From positions 1,860,001-1,924,000 of the forward strand of contig CAWFVV010000006.1 of NCBI GenBank assembly GCA_963819385.1: a stretch of 64,000 bases of DNA, written 5' to 3'. Below, piece by piece: positions 1-8,369 of this stretch. The translations under genes were made by a program, and so were the position numbers. The notes below the pieces were generated by a model that was not told the DNA's origin, made no database searches, and saw nothing but the letters and a program-made list of their open reading frames with translations. The stretch's first letter is position 1, and every line of letters begins with the position of its first letter. Origin of the DNA: JAVDCA01 sp963819385. Its GTDB lineage: Bacteria > Pseudomonadota > Alphaproteobacteria > Rhizobiales > Xanthobacteraceae.

Positions 1-1
1 G

Positions 2-571
2 CGGCCGAGCGCCGGGCGGATCATGGTCGAGATCGACGGCATCAAGCACGATCTGATCGGCCGCTCGACCGAGGACATCGTCGACCTCGGCATCGCGCTG
101 GTGCCGGAAGGCCGGCGGCTGTTTCCGCGCCTGTCGGTCGAGGAAAACCTGCTGCTCGGCGCCTTCCGGCCGCGCGCGCGCGCCGAGATCAAGACCAACC
201 TCGACTTCTGTTTCGAGGCGTTCCCGCGGCTCGCCGAGCGGCGCCGCCAGCTCGCCGGCAGCATGAGCGGCGGCGAGCAGCAGATGCTGGCGCTCGGCCG
301 CGCGCTGATGTCGGCGCCGCGCATCCTGCTCGTCGACGAGCCCTCGGTCGGCCTCGCGCCCGTGCTGGTGAGCCGCACCATCGACAAGATCAAGGAGCTC
401 AAGGACCGCTACCAGCTCACGGTGCTGATGGCCGAGCAGAACTTTCCCCAGGCGCTGCGCATTGCCGACCGCGGTTACGTGATCGTGCATGGCAAGATCG
501 CGTTCGAGGGCAGGTCGGCGGACGAGCTCAACAACAACGACCTGATCCGGAAATTTTATCTCGGGCTGTAA
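2..571 (+). CDS. livF: Branched-chain amino acid type ABC transporter ATPase (LivF-like), 5' truncated
   Basis: This is the C-terminal part of a cytoplasmic ATPase that powers a HAAT-family amino acid/amide importer. The frame is open to the left edge of the window, so the true start and the Walker A motif lie upstream. Visible are the ABC signature region (MSGGEQQ), Walker B with the catalytic glutamate (LLVDEP), the D-loop and the switch histidine region (here MAEQN, with Q replacing H as is usual in LivF). The end ..YLGL is typical of LivF. It converges with the binding-protein gene on the other strand, with a long inverted repeat between them. The substrate cannot be told from sequence. 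Confidence 0.93.
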   Translation, partial: RPSAGRIMVEIDGIKHDLIGRSTEDIVDLGIALVPEGRRLFPRLSVEENLLLGAFRPRARAEIKTNLDFCFEAFPRLAERRRQLAGSMSGGEQQMLALGRALMSAPRILLVDEPSVGLAPVLVSRTIDKIKELKDRYQLTVLMAEQNFPQALRIADRGYVIVHGKIAFEGRSADELNNNDLIRKFYLGL

Positions 572-581
572 GCCAGCGATC

Positions 582-669
582 GTAGGATGGGTTGAGCGAA
601 GCGAAACCCATCGGCCGAGCTCGCAACGTGGTTTGATTGATGGGTTTCGCTTCGCTCAACCCATCCTAC
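582..669. repeat. 31-bp perfect inverted repeat of the GTAGGxTGGGTT family
   Basis: Two 31-bp arms (582-612 and 639-669) are exact reverse complements separated by 26 bases. Each arm itself contains the core TTGAGCGAAGCGAAA flanked by GGG/CCC, so each arm can also fold alone. It sits between two convergent genes and can form a hairpin in both transcripts. Related palindromes occur at 29031-29065 and 49015-49060. Such GTAG..CTAC palindromes are common intergenic repeats in proteobacteria; a role as a bidirectional terminator is inference. Confidence 0.85.
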
Positions 670-682
670 CCCCAAAAGGAAA

Positions 683-707
683 CGCCGCGCGGCTGGGCCG
701 CGCGGCG
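683..707 (-). terminator. Intrinsic terminator after the orphan binding-protein gene
   Basis: An 11-bp GC-only stem (683-693 with 697-707, 3-base loop) lies just after the stop codon at 730. On the minus strand it is followed by a T-rich tract (TTTCCTTTT, 682-674). Position, orientation and stem strength fit a rho-independent terminator. Confidence 0.75.
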
Positions 708-729
708 CGTCATTTGACGAGAGCTCCGC

Positions 730-1995
730 TTACTTCGCTTTTTCGTACGGATAGATCACGGTGCCCGAGACGTAATCCTTCGGCGAGACCACGATCTGCG
801 TCTTCATGTCCTTGAACTGGGCAAGATCGTTGCCCTTGACGTTCTGGAACTGCACCTGCAGCACGCGCGACTGCGCCCACTCGCCGCCCTGGCCGAACTT
901 CACGTCGCCCAGGACGGTGTGGAACGTGTTCTTGCGGATGTAGTCGGCGAGCTTCTGGTCGTCGAGGCTCTTGGTCGCCTCGATCGCTTGCTGCAGAACC
1001 TGCAGCTGCGCATAGGCCTGCGGCGCCATGTAGTAGCCGAGCGGATCGACGCCCTCGGCCGCGGCACGCGCCTGATACTTCTTCATCAGGTCCTCGACGC
1101 CCGGGAACGTCATCTTCGGCACCGGCAGCCAGAAGTCGTAGTTGACGAAGCCGTTGAGCAGCGAGCCGAGCTGGGCCTTCATCGCGCTGTTCTGCGGACC
1201 CACCATGCCGCCGCCGATCATCCTCGGCTTGAAGCCGACTTCGTTGACGGCGCGCACGATGCCGACCGAGTCGGGCGGATAGGAGCACACCACCACGATG
1301 TCGGGGTTGGTCGCCTGGATCGCGCGCACGATCGGCGCGTAGTCCGTGGTCGACGGCGGATAGGTCTTGTCGTAGACGACCTTGAGCCCGAACTTCTTGG
1401 CGTTCTGCCGCGCGCCGTCCGAGGCATTGCGGGAAAATTCCTGGTCGGCCGCGACGATCGCCACGGTCTGCGGCTTCGGGTTCTGCGCCATCGCGACCTC
1501 GAAGAAGCCCTGCGTGAAGGCTGCTTTCGGATCGGGGCCCGACGGGATCATCACGAAATAGTTCGGATAGTGGAATTCGGTGTTCACCGCGAGGCCGAGC
1601 AGCCCGATGAACGTCTTCTTGCGCTGCATGATGACCGGCATCGCGGGCGCGAGCATCGCGGTCGCGTAGCCGCCGACGACGAGATCGACTTTGTCGACGT
1701 CGAGCAGCTTGGTGTAGATGCCCGGCACGGTCGAGGGATTCGACTGATCATCGTAATAGATCAGCTTGACGGGCCGCCCGAGCAGGCCGCCCTTGGCGTT
1801 GACCTCTTCCTCCCAGATCTTCCAGGCGAGCAAGGCGGACTTGCCGTTCGGCCCGAGGCCGCCGGTCATCGCCATGCTGGAGCCGATCTTGATGGGTGGG
1901 CCCGACGGGGCCTGGGCGGCGGCGCCGGTCGCCATGACCAGCGATGCGGCGGCGGCAAGCAAGGCCGCACGCGCAAAAAGCCGTTTGAGAATCAT
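730..1995 (-). CDS. HAAT-family ABC transporter substrate-binding protein (LivK-like)
   Basis: Periplasmic binding protein of about 421 residues (Peripla_BP_6/type I fold) that would capture an amino acid, amide or aromatic compound for an ABC importer. It opens with a Sec signal peptide (basic MILKRLFARA, hydrophobic stretch, cleavage near AAAQA) and then the family start PIKIGSSMAMTGGLGPNGK. I chose the ATG at 1995 because GGGAGG lies just upstream of it; that Shine-Dalgarno overlaps the next upstream ATG (2010), which is therefore unlikely. It stands alone on its strand and converges with the livF fragment, so its permease partners may be those upstream of the window or the 9.5-14.2 kb set. 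Confidence 0.9.
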   Translation of the reverse strand: MILKRLFARAALLAAAASLVMATGAAAQAPSGPPIKIGSSMAMTGGLGPNGKSALLAWKIWEEEVNAKGGLLGRPVKLIYYDDQSNPSTVPGIYTKLLDVDKVDLVVGGYATAMLAPAMPVIMQRKKTFIGLLGLAVNTEFHYPNYFVMIPSGPDPKAAFTQGFFEVAMAQNPKPQTVAIVAADQEFSRNASDGARQNAKKFGLKVVYDKTYPPSTTDYAPIVRAIQATNPDIVVVCSYPPDSVGIVRAVNEVGFKPRMIGGGMVGPQNSAMKAQLGSLLNGFVNYDFWLPVPKMTFPGVEDLMKKYQARAAAEGVDPLGYYMAPQAYAQLQVLQQAIEATKSLDDQKLADYIRKNTFHTVLGDVKFGQGGEWAQSRVLQVQFQNVKGNDLAQFKDMKTQIVVSPKDYVSGTVIYPYEKAK

Positions 1996-2127
1996 ACAAA
2001 TTCCTCCCATTTGGATTGTTGATTTGGCGGTACTTTACGATCAATCGCCGCGCAGGCGCCAGAGGCTAACCGACGCATGCTTAATTCGCGTCGGCGCGGC
2101 GCCGCGGTCCGACGCCGGAGCAAGGCC

Positions 2128-2433
2128 TCAGCGCGGCGTCGCGTCACCGCCGTCGACGATGACGTTCTCGACCTCGCCGGCGCCGTTGCGGCGGAAGGCG
2201 GCCGCCGCCTCGTATTCGGGCGAGTTGAAGCAGGCGACCGCCTGCTCGAAGGTCGGAAACTCGATCACCACGAAGCGGCCGAACTTTTCCGGACCTTCCA
2301 TGATCTGAAAACGCCCGCCGCGCGCCAGCACCTTGCCGTCATACTTGGCGAAGATCGCAGGCAGCGGGTCGGTGTACTTCTTGTACTCGACCGGATCGAT
2401 CACGCGCGAACGCGCCACCCAATAGGCAGGCAT
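2128..2433 (-). CDS. DUF1330 family protein
   Basis: A 101-residue protein with the DUF1330 (dimeric alpha/beta barrel) pattern: MPAYWVARSRVIDPVEYKKY, then the GRF..MEGPEKFGR and VVIEFPTFEQAVACFNSPEY blocks. The family has no settled biochemical role. The start at 2433 has AGGAGA 7 bases upstream; a much longer frame continuing to 2913 is antisense to the cyclase gene and not believable. It is divergent from the cyclase-family gene at 2521, with which it shares an 87-bp intergenic region, so the two may be co-regulated. Confidence 0.9.
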   Translation of the reverse strand: MPAYWVARSRVIDPVEYKKYTDPLPAIFAKYDGKVLARGGRFQIMEGPEKFGRFVVIEFPTFEQAVACFNSPEYEAAAAFRRNGAGEVENVIVDGGDATPR

Positions 2434-2520
2434 GGCAATCTCCTGGACTCTTCTGGACTTTACGCACAGACCGGCCGCAGAATTCAGCGACTCCATCACC
2501 CTGTCAAACCGAGGAAATGC

Positions 2521-3297
2521 ATGGCCCGCCGCCTGATCGACATATCGGTGCCGCTGGAGAACGACGTCGCGGCCGATCCGCCCGGCTACGGGCCGGCGAT
2601 CGAATATCGCGACCACCGCCAGACCGCGGCCGAGATCGTCAAGTTCTTCCCCGGCCTCACGGTCGACGACCTGCCCGATCGCGAGGGCTGGGCGATGGAG
2701 TGGATCAGGCTCTCGACCCACTGCACCACCCATTTGGACGCGCCCTATCACTTCGCGTCCACCATGGACCACGACCAGCGCGCCATCACGATCGACGAGG
2801 TGCCGATCGACTGGTGCTTCCAGCCCGGCGTGAAGCTCGACTTCCGCCACTTCGCCGACGGCTACGTCGCGACCGCGGCCGACGTGGAAGCGGAGCTCAA
2901 GCGGATCGACCATACGCTTTCACCGCTTGAAATCGTGGTGGTGAACACGAGCGCGGGCACCGCCTATGGGCGGCCGGACTACGTGGCACGCGGCTGCGGC
3001 ATGGGCCGGGAAGCCACGCTCTATTTGCTCGAGCGCGGCGTGCGCGTGACCGGCACCGACGGCTGGAGCTGGGACGCGCCGTTCATCCACACGATGGCGC
3101 GCTACGCCAAGACGCGCGACGCACGCCTCATCTGGGAGGGCCACCGCGCCGGCCGCGAGATCGGCTACTGCCACATCGAGAAGCTGCACAATCTCGAGGC
3201 GCTGCCCGCGACCGGCTTCATGGTGAGCTGCTTTCCCGTCAAGGTGCGCGGCGGCTCGGCCGGATGGACGCGGGCGGTCGCGATCCTCGAGGATTAA
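2521..3297 (+). CDS. Cyclase family metal-dependent hydrolase
   Basis: A 258-residue member of the cyclase/kynurenine formamidase-like family (PF04199). The metal-binding signature HxxxHxDxxxH is intact (H67, H71, D73, H77, in HCTTHLDAPYHF). The N-terminus MARRLIDISVPLEND matches the usual strand carrying the first conserved Asp-Ile-Ser. The ATG at 2521 follows GAGG at good spacing; the frame is open further upstream but that part overlaps DUF1330. Substrate is unknown: the family includes amide hydrolases such as arylformamidase and isatin hydrolase. The family call is sure, the substrate is not. Confidence 0.92.
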   Translation: MARRLIDISVPLENDVAADPPGYGPAIEYRDHRQTAAEIVKFFPGLTVDDLPDREGWAMEWIRLSTHCTTHLDAPYHFASTMDHDQRAITIDEVPIDWCFQPGVKLDFRHFADGYVATAADVEAELKRIDHTLSPLEIVVVNTSAGTAYGRPDYVARGCGMGREATLYLLERGVRVTGTDGWSWDAPFIHTMARYAKTRDARLIWEGHRAGREIGYCHIEKLHNLEALPATGFMVSCFPVKVRGGSAGWTRAVAILED

Positions 3298-3307
3298 GAT
3301 CGCGGCG

Positions 3308-3883
3308 TCACTTCACGCGCGCGAGATAATAGGCCAGATCCGCGAAGTCCTGGTCCTGCAGCGGCGCCACGACTTCGGCCATGGTGGCGTCATAGCCGGG
3401 GCGCACGCCGGATTTGTACTCGCGCAGGGTCTTCAGGAGATAGTCCTCGCGCTGATCGGCGATGCGCGGCACCTGATCCTGGCCGGCGAAATTGGGCGTG
3501 TGACAGAAATTGCAGCGGTTCTTGGCGACGATGTCCTTGGCGTGCGCGATGCGCGCCGCGTCGCCCGCATCGGCAACCGCCGGCGGCGCCGGCAGCTTGG
3601 CGATCGCCTCCGCAAATGTGCGCAGGTCGTCGTCGCTGAGACCCTCGGCCATCTGGTTCATGATCTCGGCTTTGCGCAGCTTCTCGCGAAACATGAAGAT
3701 CTGGAGCAGGATGTAGGCCTGCTGCTGCGCACCCAGCGACGGCGTGTTCGCCGTCGCGGATTGCCCCTTGTCGCCATGGCAGGCGAGGCAGGCCGGCAAC
3801 CGGTCGTGCAGCGTGTCGGCGCGCGACGGCGCCGCGGCGACGAGCGTTGCGGCAGTCAGCGCCGCACAAATCAAGGATCGCAT
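3308..3883 (-). CDS. Dihaem c-type cytochrome (cytochrome c4-like)
   Basis: A 191-residue periplasmic electron carrier. After a signal peptide ending near SRADT there are two CxxCH haem-attachment motifs, CLACH (32-36) and CNFCH (124-128), one per half, giving the two-domain layout of cytochrome c4-type proteins. It lies downstream of the PQQ-type dehydrogenase gene on the same strand and could take electrons from it, but a strong terminator (3919-3946) separates them, so it probably has its own promoter. No strong Shine-Dalgarno is visible before the ATG. Confidence 0.9.
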   Translation of the reverse strand: MRSLICAALTAATLVAAAPSRADTLHDRLPACLACHGDKGQSATANTPSLGAQQQAYILLQIFMFREKLRKAEIMNQMAEGLSDDDLRTFAEAIAKLPAPPAVADAGDAARIAHAKDIVAKNRCNFCHTPNFAGQDQVPRIADQREDYLLKTLREYKSGVRPGYDATMAEVVAPLQDQDFADLAYYLARVK

Positions 3884-3918
3884 GGCCTGCTCTTCTGCGA
3901 CTGAACGAAAAAAAGAAA

Positions 3919-3946
3919 GGCCGAGGGCGCGGGCGCGCCCTCGGCC
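3919..3946 (-). terminator. Strong intrinsic terminator at the end of the PQQ locus
   Basis: A perfect 12-bp stem (3919-3930 with 3935-3946, loop GGGC) lies 14 bases after the stop codon of the dehydrogenase gene. On the minus strand it is followed by TTTCTTTTTTTC. This is one of the clearest rho-independent terminators in the window and marks the 3' end of the pqq/dehydrogenase transcript. Confidence 0.9.
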
Positions 3947-3959
3947 TGGCGTCGTGCTC

Positions 3960-5276
3960 TCAGCGATGCGCGGTCCGCGGCGGATTGCCGTAGGTCACGC
4001 GATAGACAGCGCCGCTGTAGTCGTCGGAGATCAGCAGCGAGCCGTCCTTCATCGGCTGAACGTCCACCGGACGGCCGATGTACTTGTTGTCGACGATGAA
4101 GCCGGTGATGAACGGCTCGACCGACTTCACGGTGCCGTCGCGGTTGAGCTTCACGACCGCGATGTCGCCGCCGAACTTGTTGGTCCGGTTCCATGAGCCG
4201 TGGCGGGCGACGATGATCGCGCCGCGGTACTCGGCCGGGAACATGTTGCCGGTATAGAAGCGCATGCCGAGCGCCGCGGCGTGCGGCCCCATCAGCGCGA
4301 CCGGCGGGACGAATTCGCTGCACGAATGCCCCCAGCCGAACTCCGGATCCGGGAGGTTGCCCTGGTAGCAGTAGGGCGAGCCGAAGTGCTGGCCGACTTT
4401 GGTGATCCGGTTGAGCTCGTCCTGCGGCACATCTTCCGACATCCAGTCGCGGCCGTTGTCGGTGAAGTAGAGCTCGTGGTTCGCGGGATTCCAGTCGAAG
4501 CCCACGGTGTTGCGTACGCCGCGCGCGATCACCTCGACGTTCTTGCCGTCGAGATCCATGCGGCGGATCTGGCCGTGCCGATCATCCGGGATGCAGTTGT
4601 TGCAGGGCTGTCCGACCGGAACGTAGAGCTTGTTGTCCGGCCCAATGCTGATGAACTTCCAGCCATGCGCCTCGTCGGTCGGCAGGTCGTCATAGACCAG
4701 CGTCGGCTTGGGCGGGCTGTCGAGATGGTCCTCGACGTTGTCGATCTTCCAGATCTTCGACAGCTCGGCGAAATAAAGCGTGCCGTTGTGGAAGGCGACG
4801 CCGTTCGGCCGGTGCATGCCGGTCACGATCGCCTTCTGCATGCGCTTGCCGTCCTTCTCGTAAACCGCCCAGACCTTGTCCTGCAGGCGGTTGCCGATGA
4901 AGAGCGTGCCTTTGTCGCTCAGCCGGATCTCGCGCGCATCCGGGATGCCGCTCGCGTAGACCTCGATGTGGAAGCCCTTCGGCAGCTTGAGCCTGGCCGC
5001 CGGCAACTTGTCGGCCGGCGCCGCGAGCGGCGGCGGCGTGACCGGCGCGAGCTTCATCGCGGCCTCGGTATTGGGCCGTCCGATCAGCGGGGAGCCAGCC
5101 GGAAGAGCAGGCGCAGCCGCAGGTGCCGGTGCGGCGGGTGCCGGGGCCGCGGCAGGTGCCGGCTCGGTGGCTGGTGCCGCCGGCTGTTGTGCGCCCGCCG
5201 TCCCGACGACCGCGAAGGCGGCCGCAAAGGTCCCGGCGAGCAGCAAGTTCCGCGCAGATATGGAACGCTGGATCAT
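3960..5276 (-). CDS. PQQ-type sugar/L-sorbosone dehydrogenase
   Basis: A 438-residue exported beta-propeller oxidoreductase of the soluble glucose/sorbosone dehydrogenase family (PF07995). A signal peptide (to about VVGTAGAQ) precedes a 35-residue Pro/Ala linker, then the propeller starts at LPKGFHIEVYASGIPDAREI. Family motifs include MHRPNGVAFHNGTLY and HGSWNRT. The ATG at 5276 has GGGAGGAG at ideal distance; the frame extends 11 codons further without one. It follows pqqE by 112 bases on the same strand, which supports PQQ as cofactor. Likely role: periplasmic oxidation of an aldehyde or sugar, electrons passing to a cytochrome c. The exact substrate is unknown. Confidence 0.88.
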   Translation of the reverse strand: MIQRSISARNLLLAGTFAAAFAVVGTAGAQQPAAPATEPAPAAAPAPAAPAPAAAPALPAGSPLIGRPNTEAAMKLAPVTPPPLAAPADKLPAARLKLPKGFHIEVYASGIPDAREIRLSDKGTLFIGNRLQDKVWAVYEKDGKRMQKAIVTGMHRPNGVAFHNGTLYFAELSKIWKIDNVEDHLDSPPKPTLVYDDLPTDEAHGWKFISIGPDNKLYVPVGQPCNNCIPDDRHGQIRRMDLDGKNVEVIARGVRNTVGFDWNPANHELYFTDNGRDWMSEDVPQDELNRITKVGQHFGSPYCYQGNLPDPEFGWGHSCSEFVPPVALMGPHAAALGMRFYTGNMFPAEYRGAIIVARHGSWNRTNKFGGDIAVVKLNRDGTVKSVEPFITGFIVDNKYIGRPVDVQPMKDGSLLISDDYSGAVYRVTYGNPPRTAHR

Positions 5277-5388
5277 GTTGCTCCTCCCGAAGTTGGAGAG
5301 CCCTTCCACCCGCGGCAGCGCCGCCAGCCGGCTCCCTTGCGATCAGTCTCCGATATTTCCGGGGCGGTCCGCAATTGGGAATTGCAGG

Positions 5389-6474
5389 TTACATTCGCCG
5401 GTATGAATAGGACCGATCCTCGTGCACCGCCGCGAGATCGACCACCTGTTGGTGATGCGGCGAGAGGTGGCACACCGGATCGGTCGCGCGCGCATCGCCG
5501 GTGAGCGCGAACGCCTGGCAGCGGCAGCCGCCGAAGTCGATCTCGCGCCGCTCGCAGCTATGACAGGGCTCAGGCAGGAAATCGGTGCCGCGGAATGCGT
5601 TGAACGCCGGCGACGAGATCCAGATCTCGGCCAGCGAATGGTCGCGCACGTTCCAGAATTCGAGGCTCGTGATGCTTTCGGCCGCATGGCAGGGCAATAC
5701 CTTGCCGGCGGGCGTCACGTTGAGCGAGCGGCGTCCCCATCCGCCGACGCAGGGTTTGGGAAAGCGCGCATGATAATCGGGCACGACCGCGTCGATGACG
5801 ATGCGGCCGTGATGGCGCGCGCGCAGCGCCTCGACGGTCGCGACCGCGGCGTCGACCTGCTCGCGCGTCGGCATCAGGGCGGCGCGGTTCTGCAGCGCCC
5901 ACCCATAATACTGCACATGCGCGATCTCGACCCGCGCGGCGCCCATGTCGAGCGCGAGCGTCACGAGTTCCTCGACGCGCGCGATATTGGCGCGATGGAT
6001 CACCGCGTTGACGGTGAGCGGGATCTTCAGCGCGACCACGCCGGCCGCAAGCGCGCGCTTGCGCGCAAAGGCGCCGTCGTAGCCTGCGATGTGGTCGGCG
6101 GATTTCTCCTCGCTGTCCTGGATCGATACCTGGACATGGTCGAGGCCGGCGTCGGCGAGCGCGGCGAGGAGCTTCAACGTCACGCCGACGCCGGACGTGA
6201 TGAGGTTGGTGTAGAGACCGGCGGTACGCGCCGACGCCGTGATCTCGACGAGGTCGCGCCGGGCCGCCGGCTCGCCGCCCGAGAGATGGACCTGCAGCAC
6301 GCCGAGCGCGGCCGCCTCCGTGAACACGCGCGCCCAGGCCGCGGCGTCGAGCTCGTCGTCGCGCCGGTCGAGCGCGAGCGGGTTCGAGCAATAAGGACAG
6401 CCGAGCGGACAACGGTGGGTCAGCTCAGCGAGCAGGCCGAGCGGACGCGGCAATGCGGCACCGTTTGTCGCCAC
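5389..6474 (-). CDS. pqqE: PqqA peptide cyclase (radical SAM)
   Basis: PqqE forms the carbon-carbon bond between the conserved Glu and Tyr of the PqqA peptide, the first step of PQQ synthesis. The 361-residue protein has the radical SAM cluster motif CPLGCPYC (C22, C26, C29), the SGGEP SAM-binding motif and a C-terminal SPASM domain rich in cysteines (PCVGGWG, CHAAES, EPCHSCERR, GGCRCQ) for auxiliary Fe-S clusters. The start lies directly after the pqqD stop codon, showing tight coupling with the PqqD chaperone it needs. Length and motifs are normal for the family. Confidence 0.97.
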   Translation of the reverse strand: MATNGAALPRPLGLLAELTHRCPLGCPYCSNPLALDRRDDELDAAAWARVFTEAAALGVLQVHLSGGEPAARRDLVEITASARTAGLYTNLITSGVGVTLKLLAALADAGLDHVQVSIQDSEEKSADHIAGYDGAFARKRALAAGVVALKIPLTVNAVIHRANIARVEELVTLALDMGAARVEIAHVQYYGWALQNRAALMPTREQVDAAVATVEALRARHHGRIVIDAVVPDYHARFPKPCVGGWGRRSLNVTPAGKVLPCHAAESITSLEFWNVRDHSLAEIWISSPAFNAFRGTDFLPEPCHSCERREIDFGGCRCQAFALTGDARATDPVCHLSPHHQQVVDLAAVHEDRSYSYRRM

Positions 6475-6771
6475 CTAGAGCTCCATCAACCGTTTGTCCG
6501 CGAGCCCGCGCAGCATCGCGGCCACGTCGGTCGCGATACGCTCGCGCGGCGCCGAGAAGGTCTTCGCAAGATCGTCGACGATCGCCGCAAAGGTCGCCTC
6601 GCCGGTGCAGCGCTTGACGATCTCGGCCGCGATCGCGTCCGCCTTGAACACGCGCTCGGGCGCGAGCAGCACCCAGCCGCCCTGCGCCTCGTTGTGCACG
6701 AGCCGCACGCCGCGCGGCAGGCGCGGGCGCGCTTCGGGCGAGATCGATGCGGTCTGCGGCGTGTCCGTCAC
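6475..6771 (-). CDS. pqqD: PQQ biosynthesis peptide chaperone PqqD
   Basis: A 98-residue member of the PqqD family (small winged helix-turn-helix peptide-binding fold). PqqD binds PqqA and presents it to PqqE. The sequence has the usual core RLPRGVRLVHNEAQGGWVLL followed by the helix ending in VDDLAKTFSAPRERIATDV. It abuts pqqE with no gap. Unusually it does not directly follow or fuse to pqqC: an SDR gene and a palindromic repeat lie between them. Confidence 0.95.
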   Translation of the reverse strand: MTDTPQTASISPEARPRLPRGVRLVHNEAQGGWVLLAPERVFKADAIAAEIVKRCTGEATFAAIVDDLAKTFSAPRERIATDVAAMLRGLADKRLMEL

Positions 6772-6793
6772 GCTACGCTCCTCATTGTTTGGC

Positions 6794-6863
6794 GCATGTC
6801 CTCACCGGCGAACCGGTGTCCACCCCGGATTCAAGTCCGGGGGAGGCTTTCACTGGGACATGC
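6794..6863. repeat. Palindromic MITE-like repeat inside the pqq operon
   Basis: About 70 bp bounded by 8-bp terminal inverted repeats (GCATGTCC at 6794, GGACATGC ending at 6863), with an internal hairpin (CCCCGGA.. / ..TCCGGGG, 6823-6842) and the core GGCGAACCGGTGTCCAC. A variant of that core occurs at 44007-44023 inside the repeat at 43945. The element begins immediately after the SDR stop codon and fills most of the gap to pqqD. It resembles the dispersed palindromic elements of Bradyrhizobium-type genomes. Confidence 0.7.
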
Positions 6864-6864
6864 T

Positions 6865-7626
6865 CTACGCCATGTAACCGCCGTCGATCGGCATCACGGT
6901 TCCGATCGCATAGGAGGCGGCGTCGCAGCACAACCATAGCACGGCGGCGGCGATCTCGGCGGGGTCGCCGATGCGACCACGCGGCGTCTGGCGGATGATC
7001 GCGCCCGCGACCTCGAGGTCGCGCTGCATCCAATTGGTGACCGGCGGCGTGTCGACCCAGCCCGGGCAGATCGCGCAGATGCGCGGACCGCTCGCCGCAT
7101 ATTCGAGCGCTGCGCTGCGCGTGAGGCCGACCACGCCGTGCTTTGCCGCCGCGTAGGCGCTGCCGGCCGGAAACGGATAGCCGCGCAGGCCATCCACCGA
7201 GGCATTGTTGACGATCACGCCCGACTGCTCCATGGCGGGAATCTCGCATCGCATGCAGAGGAACACCGAGGTGAGAAAGCCGTCGATGGTGCGCCGCCAG
7301 GCGTCCTCCGTCATCTTGCCGACCGGCGCGCCGCGACCGCCGCTGCCGCCGTTGTTGAACGCATAGTCGAGCCGGTCGTGCAGCCTGATGACGCCGTCGA
7401 CGAGCCGGGCGACCGACTTGCCGTCGGCGACGTCGGCGGCGCGCCATTGCACGTCGCCCTCCGCCGCCAATGCCTTCACGGCCTCATTGCCGCGCCGCTC
7501 GTTGCGGCTCGCGATCACGACGCGCGCGCCCTGCTGCGCGAAGGCGCGCGCGGTCGCGAGCCCGATGCCGCTGCTCCCGCCCGTCACCAGCGCGACCTTG
7601 TCGCGCATCTCGGGATAGCTCGGCAT
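6865..7626 (-). CDS. SDR family oxidoreductase within the pqq operon
   Basis: A 253-residue classical short-chain dehydrogenase/reductase. The cofactor motif TGGSSGIG is at about residues 15-22, NNAS and the catalytic YxxxK (YAAAK) follow, and the end GTVMPIDGGYMA is typical. I start it at the ATG at 7626, which has AAGGG upstream and puts the Rossmann motif at the usual distance; the open frame runs on to 7734 but overlaps pqqC. It lies 14 bases after pqqC and before pqqD. No SDR is needed for PQQ synthesis, so it is probably a PQQ-related or simply co-transcribed dehydrogenase of unknown substrate. Confidence 0.9.
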   Translation of the reverse strand: MPSYPEMRDKVALVTGGSSGIGLATARAFAQQGARVVIASRNERRGNEAVKALAAEGDVQWRAADVADGKSVARLVDGVIRLHDRLDYAFNNGGSGGRGAPVGKMTEDAWRRTIDGFLTSVFLCMRCEIPAMEQSGVIVNNASVDGLRGYPFPAGSAYAAAKHGVVGLTRSAALEYAASGPRICAICPGWVDTPPVTNWMQRDLEVAGAIIRQTPRGRIGDPAEIAAAVLWLCCDAASYAIGTVMPIDGGYMA

Positions 7627-7640
7627 GTCGGCCCTTTTGC

Positions 7641-8369
7641 TCAGTCCTTCGGCACGAACGTGCCGGGCGGCGGCATCTTGGGATCGACATAGGCGAGATA
7701 GAGCGCATCGAGCATCGACCACAGCACGCCGCACTTGAATTCGAGCGCCGCCAGCACGAGCTGTTGCTGCTCGGGCGTCCTGGCATTCTGTTTCACGTAG
7801 GCGAGCGCGAAATCGGAATCCTGGCGCGCCTGCGGCGGTCGCGCCGTGAAATAGGCGAGCGTCTCCGCCGTGACGAAGTCGTAGTTCTTGAGCATTCCGT
7901 CCATGCGCTCGCTGATGATCACCGGGGAAAAGAGCTCGGTGAGCGAGGACGCGATCGCCTCCAGCAGCGTCTTCTCGGCAACGAAATGCACGTAGGCGTC
8001 GACCGCGAAGCGGGTCGCCGGCAGAAGGCCGGCGAGCGACGTGACGTAGTCGCGGTCGAGCCCGAGCCCGTCGGTGAGCTTGAGCCAGCGCGCGATGCCG
8101 CCCTCGCCCGCCTGCGGGCCATCATGATCGGCAAGCCGCCGTCGCCACTCGCGGCGGATGTCGCTGTCGGTGCAGCGCGCGATCAGGCTCGCGTCCTTCA
8201 CCGGGATCATGGCCTGGTAGTAGTAGCGGTTGAGCGCCCACGCCTGCACCTGGCCCTTGCTGCACTGGCCGCCGTGCAACAGGTGGTGGAACGGATGCAG
8301 CCGATGATAGCGCCGCGCGCCGATGTCGCGCAGCGCCGCTTCGAGGTCGTCGGGAGAGAGCATTTTCAT
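7641..8369 (-). CDS. pqqC: Pyrroloquinoline-quinone synthase PqqC
   Basis: PqqC catalyses the last step of PQQ synthesis, ring closure and oxidation of AHQQ using molecular oxygen without a metal or cofactor. The 242-residue all-helical protein shows the family blocks YHRLHPFHHLLHGG, ALNRYYYQAMIPVKD and the His-rich region around VHFVAEKTLLEAIASS. Its ATG overlaps the pqqB stop (ATGA), showing translational coupling. In several bacteria pqqC is fused or adjacent to pqqD; here it is separated from it by the SDR gene. Confidence 0.97.
   Translation of the reverse strand: MKMLSPDDLEAALRDIGARRYHRLHPFHHLLHGGQCSKGQVQAWALNRYYYQAMIPVKDASLIARCTDSDIRREWRRRLADHDGPQAGEGGIARWLKLTDGLGLDRDYVTSLAGLLPATRFAVDAYVHFVAEKTLLEAIASSLTELFSPVIISERMDGMLKNYDFVTAETLAYFTARPPQARQDSDFALAYVKQNARTPEQQQLVLAALEFKCGVLWSMLDALYLAYVDPKMPPPGTFVPKD

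Noticed and set aside
5100..5190. Repeated GCCGGTGC-like units as a possible tandem repeat element
   Set aside because: They encode the Pro/Ala linker of the dehydrogenase and reflect low-complexity protein sequence.
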